Part shown: positions 1 to 16,733 of the stretch, piece by piece
Layout: every line of letters starts with the position of its first letter
Position numbering within the stretch: the first letter of the stretch is position 1
The notes under the pieces: model-generated
Told to the model about the DNA's origin: nothing
Seen by the model: the letters and a program-made list of their open reading frames with translations, nothing else
The model's database searches: none
Translations under genes and position numbers: made by a program
Origin: Salpingoeca rosetta
Lineage: Eukaryota; Opisthokonta; Choanoflagellata; Craspedida; Salpingoecidae
Length of the DNA stretch: 17,500 bases
Reading direction: 5' to 3'
NCBI RefSeq assembly: GCF_000188695.1
Contig: NW_004457740.1
Coordinates: forward strand, 1,416,078-1,433,577

Positions 1-308
1 GGGTGACAAGTGTCGTACGCTTTGTTGGGGAGTCGAGCATCATGCATCCGCCATTGGCGTCGAGGACGGTGTGTGCCTTGAGCTTGTGATCGCGAATGGG
101 CTGGCCTTGCGAAGGCTGGTACGCCACGTTCGGTTCAACCGGCGTCACTATGGGCAGGCAGGAGCACAAGCAAGCATCGGAATGAACGGCGTGGTGAGGA
201 ACAGCGCCCGTGCGATACCTGGTAAACAGAGGGGTGGTGATGTTGGGTTGCTTCCCTTGTTTTGTTTGTGGTCTGCTTGGACTTACTGTCGTGTTGCAGA
301 AAAGCCAT
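1..308 (-). CDS. 5' end of an unrecognised protein-coding gene (partial)
   Basis: Two exons are inferred on the minus strand: 308-287 (22 bases, starting at an ATG in a GCCATGG context) and 147-1, open to the window edge. The first exon ends at a strong gtaagt donor. The second begins after a pyrimidine-rich stretch ending in cccatag. The phases agree (phase 1), so the junction itself creates an ATG codon. The predicted start is MAFLQHDMTPVEPNVAYQ, followed by about 38 further residues with no stop, including KLKAHTVLDANGG. I do not recognise the family and assign no function. The gene is divergent from the plus-strand genes that follow. The exon at 1-147 is the better supported part. The 22-base first exon rests only on the splice consensus and phase. 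Confidence 0.45.
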
Positions 309-309
309 G

Positions 310-838
310 GCGTAGTTGGGGAGGGTGGAGGAACGAAAACAAGGTGGTCTGAGTCGATGAAGCCTGCTAGGGTCAGCGGTGTATGTGTCGTGCGAACGAG
401 CGAGGGGGAGCGATAGGTGTCGTGTCGGGGCTGGTTGGTGGCTGCACAGCAACAACAACAGCAGCAGCGACGGCGGTGGGCAAGGAGGGTTGGTTGGTTG
501 GTTGGTTGGTTGGAAGATGTCACAAGAAGAAGCGGGCAAAGAAGGAAGAGGAAGAATGCGAGACGGGTTGGTTGGCTGTCGTGGTTGTTGTTTGGTTGTA
601 GCGAAGTGTGTGGTTTGCTGCTGTGTTTGCGCCCAAACAACAACGCGCTTGTTGTTCGCCAAGGAGCGAAAATTCATGGAAAACTTTCATGAAACCCTAC
701 GTCCGCTTTTGCGCCCCTTTGCATTGGTGTGTGTTGGCTGGCGCGGCAGGGTTTCTGGGTTTCCCTTGCCCTGTGACCTTACATGCACCACGCATGCGTG
801 GCTGCTTTCTCAGGGACGGACACAGACACAGGCACAGA

Positions 839-874
<36 letters not shown>

Positions 875-1027
875 TGATGTCCGTACAAGAGCACACGCAC
901 ACGGAGCGGACATACACCTTCCCACAAACACTTGGCTGTGTGCTTCCTTCTTTGTTCGCTTGTTCGCTTGCTTGCGTGCGCGAAGCCAGCGGGTGGTCTC
1001 GTTGTAGAATTTTGAGTGATAACTTAC
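310..1027. other. Intergenic or 5' region with simple repeats
   Basis: I see no supported exon here. The stretch holds short CAG/CAA-like runs near 448-470, a (TTGG)n run at about 490-512 and a CAGGCA-type hexamer minisatellite at 826-874. Open frames across it are low-complexity translations of these repeats. It separates the divergent starts of the minus-strand gene at 308 and the plus-strand gene at 1028, so promoters for both are expected here, but no specific element can be named. Confidence 0.5.
826..874. repeat. Hexanucleotide minisatellite (GGCACA/GACACA)n
   Basis: About eight tandem six-base units alternate between GACACA and GGCACA, ending in a pure run of the latter. It lies upstream of the small plus-strand gene at 1028. 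Confidence 0.85.
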
Positions 1028-1145
1028 ATGATTGCTCATCAGCGCCCACGCCCACCACCACCAACCGCGCCTCCCCTTCTTCCCAGCCAGCATCAGCAGC
1101 AGCACCCCACAACAACAAGTGAGAAGCAAAGCAAAACGGCAAACA

Positions 1146-1193
<48 letters not shown>

Positions 1194-1446
1194 GCAGCTA
1201 CAAGTACGTTGACAAGCTCCATCACCTTGACGCACACGCAACGTTTTGGTCGATGGGACTGCACGGGTTGGCAGTGCAGGTGTTGTGTGTGGTGCTCGTT
1301 CGTTTCTTCTGCTGACACACCGTTGTGGTTTACGTGTTTACTTTACCTCCCAGACAGGAAAGAACAGCAAGCGTTTCGCGCTGGGTCTTTCCATTGGAGC
1401 AGCAGCATACCAAATCATCGGTTCGAGTGGCGTGGCCTCCTTTTAG
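1028..1446 (+). CDS. Putative small hydrophobic-tailed protein, three exons
   Basis: The exons are proposed as 1028-1147, 1193-1279 and 1354-1446 (TAG stop), giving about 99 residues. All junctions are phase 0, and the last acceptor has a good pyrimidine tract (ctttacctcccag). The N-terminal 40 residues are rich in Pro, Gln and His. The second exon reads GSYKYVDKLHHLDAH and onward. The last encodes TGKNSKRFALGLSIGAAAYQ and ends IIGSSGVASF, which could be a membrane-associated helix. The first intron would be only 45 bases, almost pure (GT)n, a multiple of three and free of in-frame stops, so it could also be read through as a Cys-Val repeat. The family is not recognised. The two 3' exons look coding; the first exon and the start are less certain. 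The stop lies 84 bases before the ATG of the WD40 gene. Confidence 0.45.
1148..1190 (+). repeat. (GT)n microsatellite forming a putative 45-base intron
   Basis: A nearly pure GT run starts exactly at a possible donor after AACAAG and ends in gcgag, a possible acceptor. Confidence 0.8.
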
Positions 1447-1530
1447 TATCGGCTAGGCGTCGTTGTGGGCAACAAGCCACACGCACAAGCGCATAGCGTT
1501 GCAGGCGACCGCACCCACCCACCAAACACC

Positions 1531-4298
<2,768 letters not shown>

Positions 4299-4353
4299 TG
4301 CAGTTGTTACATGGCGACACGCAGCAGAGCCGGCAGTGGTGATGGTGGTGACG

Positions 4354-4431
<78 letters not shown>

Positions 4432-4800
4432 GTGATTGTGCAGTGTTTTGTGGCCGTGACTGTTGTCTTACTCACTGGGTCAGCTTTACTACAGTGCACA
4501 TTCCTGCCTGACTATGGAGTCCTGATTGTCGGTTTGTCTCGCGGTGTTACAAGCGGGGCTTTTGCCACCGTTGAGTGTTGCTTCCGGTCTTGTGTCGTCA
4601 GCTGCCTACCTAGACATTTCTTCTCTTCCTGTGCCTGTGTGCGTGTTCGTGTGCTGGCGCACCTTGTCCTTCCCCTGTTCTGTGTCTATCCTGGTGCATG
4701 TTGACCATTGTCCATTAGTGTATAGCTTGCGTTTCTGCTGACCCTTCTCCCTTCTCCCCCCCCCCTCATCTGCTTGGCCCTCTGCACACACACGCACACA

Positions 4801-4838
<38 letters not shown>

Positions 4839-5385
4839 GCACATGCTGCTCTCGCAGTCTTACCGCGCGCTCTCACTTGCATCGGTTTGTCATGCACACA
4901 CATGTCACACATGTACATATGCACACACGAAGCACACACACGCACACACATACAGAAACCACCGTGCGCTCGCATGTGCCTCCCCGTTAGTTTGTTGACA
5001 TCCATGATGCCATGTGACATTCTACCTCATCATTTTCCTCTTTGTCTGTGAACCTGATCTTTGGGGCTCTCTCTCTCTGTCTCTCTAGTAGATTGCTTGC
5101 TTTGTTTGGCTTATTCGTGCGCATATCCATACATCAATCGCAAATGTCCGCGCCACGTGGGGGGGGGGGTGCTGATGGTGAGGTGCTGAGGTCAAGGCAA
5201 TGCTTGCTTCTTGCAGGCAAACGTCTGGTGGCTGAAACAAGTTTCCTGACGAAATTCTTGAGGGCGCACTTCGCTGCCTCGAAGGCGTGCCACAGTGACA
5301 GATAGCAAAACACCACCAATGAAGCACCACCACCACCGCTCGCGCCCACCACACTTCACCCCACCACCACGACGACGCAGCAGCC
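4299..5385. other. Intergenic region between the WD40 and membrane-protein genes
   Basis: I find no supported exon. It holds an (AAC)n tract (4354-4431) just after the WD40 stop, probably in its 3' untranslated region. CA-rich stretches follow at 4788-4838 and 4890-4960, then homopolymer C (4757-4767) and G (5160-5169) runs. A segment around 5215-5306 gives helical-looking translations on both strands and has a possible acceptor (cttgcag at 5212-5218). It could be a 5' untranslated exon of the next gene, but nothing confirms that. No exact AATAAA was noticed after the WD40 stop. Confidence 0.5.
4354..4431 (+). repeat. (AAC)n trinucleotide tract 3' of the WD40 gene
   Basis: About 26 AAC/CAA units start 55 bases after the stop codon. 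The matching poly-Asn and poly-Gln frames are artefacts of the repeat. Confidence 0.95.
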
Positions 5386-5432
5386 ATGTCGACTGCGCCA
5401 TCCCCTGCAGCGCCAACGGCGGAGCCCGATAC

Positions 5433-5513
<81 letters not shown>

Positions 5514-8125
5514 CGTGTGTGCATGTGTGTGCGTGTGTATGTGTGTGTGAGAGCAACACAATGCACCCAATGCACCAGCGTTTAGAGCAGGCTGTTGCCG
5601 CTCACCGTTGGTGGATCATCCGAGTCCTCGAGTCCTCGAGTCCTTGCACTTTTAGAAACCACACAGAGAGTCGGACGACACAAACACACACACACACACA
5701 CACACGCACACACACATACACACACACACACACACACACCGTCACACATCTGTACACCTGTACTTTATCTTGTGCAAGGCAACGCAGACACGTTTGCCCT
5801 GAGCACGGATATGCTGGCCATCATCCTTGGCGCGTCCATTGCAGGCGGCCTGCTGATTCTCATTGCTTGGCTGCTGCTGCGCTCAAGATGCAAGCGACGC
5901 GAGCGCGAGCGCGCCGCAGCGGAGCAGGCAAGCGCGTCGCCCTGGAAGAGGCGACGGAATGGAGATATGCGCGCAACCATCCGAAAGGCAAACGAACTGG
6001 TCCGTCGTCTTGCTTGTCTGCTTGCATACCAGCTCCTTTGCCTGCTTTCGCTTGCTTGCAAGCAACTGGATAGTCACTCACAACCTGAATCGTGTGGTCG
6101 TTGGCGTACAATAGAGTGTGCTTGTGCTCTTAAGATCCAATTCAGCAGTTGCATGTGCTGCAGCTCTTTGAGCTACTCTACCCGTCGTCTGTGCCATCGC
6201 TCCCTCGTTGCCGTCACATCACTACTCACACAAACGTTCATCTCCTGATATGTAGGCGATGAAGAAACATGGGTCTCGGCGGGGGTCTGAGGTCTTCCAG
6301 GAAGTTCACAGCTCTGAGCTGCTGCCAGAGACGGTTCACGCCCCCGACGACGGCTTTGGCAATCCACACGCGCAGCGTCCACTACCGTAAGAACCTCAGC
6401 AATAGAAGTGTAGTTGGAAGTGCCGCCATTATGTTGCTGGGCACGTCTCACACTCACGCTCACGCTCACATGTGCACAGTCTCGTTTCACTCTCTCGTTC
6501 ACCGACTCGCCGACAGTCTTGTTTCAATCACAGACTTGCATTCACGGACTCCGATTTACAGACGCCCATTTCCACCCCACGCATATTCACTTGCCTGCGC
6601 AAACCACATATATCACTTCCATCTTCAAACACCCACCGACAGGACGAGCAGCGGAAGCCTGCATCCACCAAGCGCTGGCATGCGCGGACTTTCGCGCGAG
6701 TCACTGGCAGCGCTCGACGTGCGAAACAGAGCCGTCCTGAGTAACCATGTCATGACAAAGTTCACGCGCAGCCTTACAGAGACGCTTCTGCGTGAGGACC
6801 ACGGCAGCAGCGTCACTGCGCCAGAGCCCCGATCACGCTCGGCATCGCAACTGTACTCAGATGACACTGCAAGCTACGTGACAGAGGAGAGCCAGACCGT
6901 GAACCACGCAAACTCACGCGGCGCACAACACACCAAGCCAGGCACATCCTCCCCACTCCACTACCGCTCCTCTGGCAACCAGCCCCACCACCACTACCAC
7001 CAGCAACAGCACTGTCACCGACAGCAGCAATATGCACCACGATCGCAACACAACCAGCACAGACAGCTTGGACTGCTGCCCGGTCGCTCTTCTCGCCCCG
7101 GCGTCCTATCCATGGATAGGCCAATGCTACACACAGCACTGGCAGCAACGCCAACAACATCACCCCCACCAAGACAAGCCGTAGCAACACCACCGCCATA
7201 TCCACAGCAGCAGCAGCAACATCAACATCAACATCAACAACATCAACAACGCGTGGTACACACCTCCTCGTCCTCATCCTCGTCAAACAGGGCCAGCAAG
7301 CCCGTGAGCCGCAACCTGTCTCGATCCAATGCTCTGCAGTCCTCGTTCCGCAACGACGTGGACGTCATATCTGCATCCCTGCGCCAGAGCTTCCGCACCC
7401 GGTCCCGCCAGCCGTCCGGCCAGGCATCTCGCGAGAGCATCCAGCACCCACCACGCTCGCCACAGCCACAACTACCGCCACCGCTTGGCAGTCGAAACGG
7501 TACGCGCACCAGCCTCTCAACTGCCTACACGGCACCACACCCAACGATCCACAGCCACCACCACTACCGCGCTCACGGGCAGCACACTGGAAGGAGCGCT
7601 GGCGAAGCCACGAGTCGCAGCGACAGCAGCAGCACCGCGTTGCTTGACACGTCATATCACAGTCACGAGCGCTTGCGTGACGAAAACGACACGCGCCTGC
7701 GCGGATTGCGACGTGCATCCTCATCACTGAACTATCCCAGCGATGATGGCCTTGATGATGATGGTTCGGAAGAGAGGCTGTTGCGGTCTCGCACGCCACT
7801 CGAGGAACCGCTTGAGGCAGACTTTCTGCCCGCCGTGGTCTGTGGTTTGGACATCAACGATCCCACATTCTCAGCACCTTACAGTAACCAGGCAAGTCAC
7901 AGCGCTAGGGTGTGTGTGTGCATGCATGTGTGTGCGTGCGTGCGTGTGTGCGTGCGTGCGTGCATGTGTGCGTGTAACCTGGGGCATGAGAGAGGCACAG
8001 ACTTGCGTGATCTGAATGTTAATGCTACAGCGCTGACCATTTATTTTTCGGGGTCTTGTCTTTGCTTGCAGGCAACGAGCGCCGCACTGCGCCGACGCCA
8101 ATCAATGGAAGAAACAGAGGCGTAA
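5386..8125 (+). CDS. Single-pass membrane protein with a long disordered cytoplasmic tail
   Basis: The exons are 5386-5434, 5779-5987, 6256-6386, 6643-7891 and 8072-8125 (TAA), with agreeing phases and about 563 residues. The ATG has an AGCCATG context. No cleavable signal peptide is visible. A short N-terminus (about 27 residues) precedes one hydrophobic helix, MLAIILGASIAGGLLILIAW and on to about residue 50. The next residues, RSRCKRRERER, predict a cytoplasmic C-terminus by the positive-inside rule. The rest is mostly disordered, with Ser/Arg-rich stretches, Gln/His runs and a Ser run. A more ordered helical patch follows MRGLSRESLAALDVRNRAVL. Introns 2 and 4 have no suitable GT donor and seem to use GC (AAG|gcaaac at 5988, or alternatively CAG|gcaagc at 5928; CAG|gcaagt at 7892). 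Intron 4 is 180 bases with no in-frame stop, so it could be retained. The family is not recognised. Receptor-like or scaffold roles would be guesses. Confidence 0.72.
5435..5509 (+). repeat. (GT)n tract at the donor of membrane-protein intron 1
   Basis: The donor GT is itself the first unit of a run of about 75 bases. Confidence 0.95.
5684..5739 (+). repeat. (CA)n tract in the acceptor half of membrane-protein intron 1
   Basis: A nearly pure CA run, with small GCAC and TACA interruptions, ends 39 bases before the acceptor. It is complementary to the GT run at the donor. Confidence 0.95.
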
Positions 8126-8541
8126 CCTTGCAACAGAACAGCAACGGACAGTTAGCCAGCTAGCTTGCTTGCCTGCCGAAAGGGCAAGCCCCCCACCCCA
8201 ACATCACATCCGAACTTTCCCCGCTCATTTGCTGTTTTGCGTGGATGGCTTGCCCCGCCCCGTGTCTTCGACTGTGTCGTGTTCGTACCTTCTCCAGCAG
8301 TAAGTACACTGGTGCACACTTGCTTTGGGCGGTTTGTACTGCTTACCTGGAAACAGGAGTGTTCTCTTTATTTGTGAAATGCCTCAAACCAAAGTGCTTC
8401 GAATATATCATCATCACCACCCATCATCATTGTGAGTGCCACGAGCAAATGGACTCACACAGCCCATTCCAACACGACACAAGTCATGTGAGCAAGCCAA
8501 CTTGTTGGCGCAGAACAAACGTGAAGGGAAGAGCGCATCGG
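8126..8541. other. Convergent intergenic region (membrane-protein gene / TAF6)
   Basis: The plus-strand stop (8125) and the minus-strand TAF6 stop (8542) face each other. No further exon is visible. A minus-strand AATAAA lies at 8372-8367. The 3' untranslated regions of both genes may approach or overlap here. Confidence 0.6.
8367..8372 (-). terminator. Candidate polyadenylation signal of TAF6
   Basis: The plus strand reads tttatt, so the minus strand has AATAAA, 170 bases past the TAF6 stop codon. This is a canonical hexamer at a plausible distance. Cleavage was not observed. Confidence 0.45.
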
Positions 8542-13050
<4,509 letters not shown>

Positions 13051-14199
13051 ATGGAGCAGATGGAAATCCACACGTTAAAGTACTTGAAAGGCATTGACAG
13101 TGAGATTGACAAGGTTTTGTACCGACCAGCAAACAAGGCTGCCCTGTACAAGTTCACGGTTCGAACAAACTCATGGGTACGGCAAGGCCACATTAACATG
13201 ATGCACATGAGCACAGGAACACACCCGCGCATCCAACCAGGGCACACCCTAGCACACACACACACACAATTATACAATCACACAAACACACAACCCAAAA
13301 CACACACACACACACAATTATGCAATCACACACACACCCAAAACACACACACACACACACTCCAGACTCACGCTTCCTTTGCTTCCCACGCATCCCCTTC
13401 GCAGACAAGCAATCCTGCACCCATCGGAAAGCTCTTCTTGTGTCGCAGGTTAGATCTCCAGTCAGCGTGGTTGCAACCCCAACGGCTCCATGTACTTGAT
13501 GAGTGCTCTCAACAGCTCTCATATGTGCCTTTCCCGAAGATCAAGCAATCGCGGCTCACCTGTTGCGTATGCACTGTGTCTCGTAGGAGCACCAACCCAA
13601 CGACGTACGTGCTGGTGCTGTTGGGGAGGACTGAGGGCAGATACTGGGTGTATCACATTGTCCCAGACACGCAGGTGCACTTGGACGACCAGCATCCGCG
13701 CATTGACCTGGAGGATTCTGCACACCCTGGAGAAGGTACGTACAATGCATGCGAGCATGTTACTTGCTTGTGCACAAGCTAGCTGTGCCTCTGCTGCAAT
13801 GTGCTGTCTGTCAATGCTTGCTGGTACCTGCTGCTTGTGGCTCGTGATTTGTTGGTTGCTGGCTCCCTCATTCACGTTCTTCTCCTCTTCCTGTCCATAT
13901 GCTTCTCCTTGCTTCTTCCTCTCCCCCCCCCCACCACCACCACCACCACCGCACTTTACACACGCCTTCGTTTGTGGTTGCAGTGTTTGGGCTGTTCTTC
14001 TCCAACTCCCACGATTCCCGCGACTGCCTTGCACAACTTCAGAGGTATGCACGGCTCCAGCTGTGTTGCAGCCAATACACTAACCGTCACGCTTGCTCCT
14101 GCTGCTGTGTGCGTTCTCTGATTGACGGACAGCCACTCACAACAAACTCCCGCCATGCGCACACCCTCATGTCTTGTTGTTGACAGCCTACCAAGGTAG
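13051..14199 (+). CDS. DCP1: mRNA-decapping enzyme activator Dcp1 (EVH1-like domain)
   Basis: The exons are 13051-13176, 13405-13448, 13587-13735, 13984-14044 and a terminal 14187-14199 ending in TAG, with agreeing phases and about 130 residues. The protein follows the Dcp1 EVH1 fold order. An N-terminal helix (MEQMEIHTLKYLKGIDSEID) comes first, then VLYRPANKAALYKFTVRTNSW with the Trp typical of this fold. The strand block GKLFLCRRSTNPTTYVLVLL is assembled across the intron 2 junction. EVFGLFFSNSHDSRDCLAQL resembles the final strand and helix. Dcp1 activates the Dcp2 decapping hydrolase in the cytoplasm (P-bodies). The product is about the size of the EVH1-only Dcp1 of fission yeast and lacks the long C-terminal tail of animal Dcp1. 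The last 13-base exon is the least certain. Its end (CCAAG|gtagtg) could also be a donor leading to further exons, for example after the acceptor near 14443. The gene is divergent from TAF6. Confidence 0.8.
13254..13361 (+). repeat. CA-rich tandem duplication in DCP1 intron 1
   Basis: Two imperfect copies with a period of about 48 bases each contain an AATTATnCAATCACAC core followed by a CCAAAACACAC segment, within CA repeats. They lie in the acceptor half of the intron. Confidence 0.8.
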
Positions 14200-14778
14200 T
14201 GGTCATCACTGCTTTGCGACGGCTGCGTGCTTCAAGCGAACGCCCTGTTTAGTGGCGTGGTCGTCTGTCAGAGGAGGAAGGGGGAGGGAACTCGCGAACA
14301 ACACGGACGTGACGAGAGAAAGCATCAAGCCAGAGGAGGGAGAGGGAAAAGGGGGAAGTTGCTATTTGAACACAAGTAAATGAGTAACACCAAGGAACAG
14401 CGAATGAATGCACAACGATAACAGCCTGAGTGATAGCATCCAGGAAAAAAAAAAAAAGCAGTGGCAACAAGATGACAACACGCAGAGCGGACAAGGCCGA
14501 GAAAAGTTGACATGCAAACATGGGCGCTCGCCTGTGTTCATGAAATGGCCACAGGAAAGCAACGAAAATGTGGTCGAACACATGGATAGATACATCAAGA
14601 GACACGCACACTGACAGAAACTGTACCGGCACAAGTGAAACGAACAAGTAAGTACGCGCATGTAAAACGGAGTGACATGAATACGCACGAACGACCAAAA
14701 TGAACTCAACACACACACACACACACAGCTTACACGAACACACAAGCAAACACACACACACACAAACACACAAACACA

Positions 14779-14833
<55 letters not shown>

Positions 14834-14868
14834 GTGAGCAATCAGCTCCCGGGTTTGGCGGTATCCCA
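14200..14868. other. Convergent intergenic region between DCP1 and the phosphatase gene
   Basis: No supported exon is visible, though a further DCP1 3' exon after about 14443 cannot be excluded. It contains a 13-base poly(A) run near 14445 and a CA-rich block at 14710-14832, interrupted by CAAACA units, just after the phosphatase stop. No AATAAA was noticed for either gene. Confidence 0.5.
14710..14832 (-). repeat. (CA)n-rich tract 3' of the phosphatase gene
   Basis: Interrupted CA repeats on the plus strand, pure from about 14790, end 37 bases beyond the phosphatase stop, probably within its 3' untranslated region. Confidence 0.92.
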
Positions 14869-15588
14869 TCAGTCGCGCCTGATCCTGCGACGGGATCGTT
14901 TCGTCGTTGCTCTCCCCGGCCTGCGTGGTGGCCATGACGGCAGCATGCTTGGCTGTCGACCCAGCGCTGTCCCCGCACACTCCGCAGGTGCACTCTCCAT
15001 GCAGTACTGATGCACATTCATCTTGCACGCCCGGCAACGCAGGCCCTGGCGATTGGCAAGTTGGAAGCGTGGTGGAAGCAGTGATGGTGCAGGTGGTGGT
15101 GAGGTTAAGCATGGCGCGACGCGTGTTGTGCCACCATCGCACAGGGCATGTGAAAGGAGGGAGAGGGCATCTAGTGTCTCAAACGCACGAGCAGCAAGAA
15201 ACACACGCACACATGATTGAACAGGGCATGCACACACACACACACACAGACCCACGTGCGATGGCAATGCTCAAACCCATGCAATCATCCTTTGCTCAGA
15301 TGCCCACAGCCATTGACAAGCGCACCTGTCGAGCCACGCCGGCGAGCACTTCGTTGCAGACGTCGCACAGCGTCTCCCGCACATATGTCTTGGTGTTGAA
15401 CTCGTGCTCACGCGGGCCTTCGTCCTCCCCCGATTCCTCATCCTGCCGCTGCCGAGCCGCTGTTGCTGTTGTCTTCAGTGCTGACGATGATGCTGTTGGT
15501 GCTGATGCTTCGCTAGCCGTGTTCGCTAGCGCAGACGCCGACGACGACGACTTGTTGCCAGAAGGTTTCCTTGCAATGACACAATCGA

Positions 15589-15641
<53 letters not shown>

Positions 15642-16667
15642 GATGGAACGTGAAGGCGTGCGCATTACGCATACCAGAGCCAACACGCGAGCGGCTACAC
15701 CCTTCGAATGAACAACAGCGCCAACACGCGCGCGTGTGTATGTGTATACCTCCGTGAGATGCGTCTGCTGGCGCGGCGACTGCGTTGGTACTGCTTCTTG
15801 AACTGCCACACGCTGTCCTGTCGCCGCTGCAGCACGGGGCTTGTCTTTGGTGACGACAACGGACTCAACTTGTCCTTCTCCTCCATCTTCTCCACGTCCG
15901 CCTGATGCTCCCATGCGCCAGTCACCTTGGCAATCGCAGACCGCACGCTGTCACCACCATCTGTCGCCGCCTCTGCCGCGTCTGTGCCCGCGTCTGTGAT
16001 TGACAGCTTTGGTGTGGCCATTGGCTTCGCATGAACGCCCCCGTTTTCCACTGCCGTCGCAGCTGTGTCAGCAGCGCCATCCCACCCCTGCTGCCCCTGC
16101 TGCCCCTGCTGCTGCTGCTGCTGCTGCTGTTGGCGCTCCTGCATGTATTGCAGGAGGACCTGGTGGATGAAGACGTACTGCTTCGCCGTCTGCACCGTCA
16201 TGCCGCGGTTCTTGCGCGCCTGGCACACGTTCTTCAGCACATCCACAGCCCCCGTCTCCTCGTACTGGTTGCAAGAAATGTGGTCGTGGTCGTGGTGGCG
16301 ATGGTGGTGGTGGTGATCGTGTGAGAAGGGGTTCTTCTTCATTGCGTGAAAGCGGTGATAATGGTTGCAGGCAGTGCTTGGGGCACACAGTCACACACAT
16401 TTGAACTGTAACACAACCATGATGTGAACAACGGCACGCACACACACACACATCACATCACATGACATACATACATACATACACACACACACCTCTTGCA
16501 TGCCAATGTCGATGTTGATGAAGCACCCCGTGCGCCCAACACCGGCGCTGCAGTGGATAATCGGCGGTCCGGACCCAGCTTCCGTAAGCGCGCGCGTGTC
16601 TGTGATGAACGTGAAAATCCCATCAATTTGTTCCGGCACACCTGTACACGTGGTGTGATGTGATGTG

Positions 16668-16733
<66 letters not shown>

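Noticed and set aside
826..874. Tandem repeats as a possible CRISPR array
   Set aside because: Units are six bases with no unique spacers, and the genome is clearly eukaryotic with spliceosomal introns.
779..1318. Minus-strand frames through the hexamer and GT repeats upstream of the WD40 gene
   Set aside because: They consist of repeat translations (Pro-Val, His-Thr) and oppose better exon candidates on the plus strand.
5134..5352. Minus-strand frame containing a helical-looking segment (FEAAKCALKNFVRKLVSATR)
   Set aside because: The opposite strand looks equally coding-like over the same bases, no splice partners were found, and it sits in the leader region of the membrane-protein gene.
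13777..14183. Read-through of DCP1 exon 4 past 14044 into a Cys-rich C-terminus
   Set aside because: A gtatgc donor is present at the point where the EVH1-like similarity ends, and the extension is low-quality Cys/His-rich sequence. Splicing to 14187 is preferred, though weakly.
14408..14614. Plus-strand frame of 68 residues between DCP1 and the phosphatase
   Set aside because: It has no recognisable family, an A-homopolymer near its start and no supported splice link. It is kept only as a remote possibility for a DCP1 3' exon in another frame.
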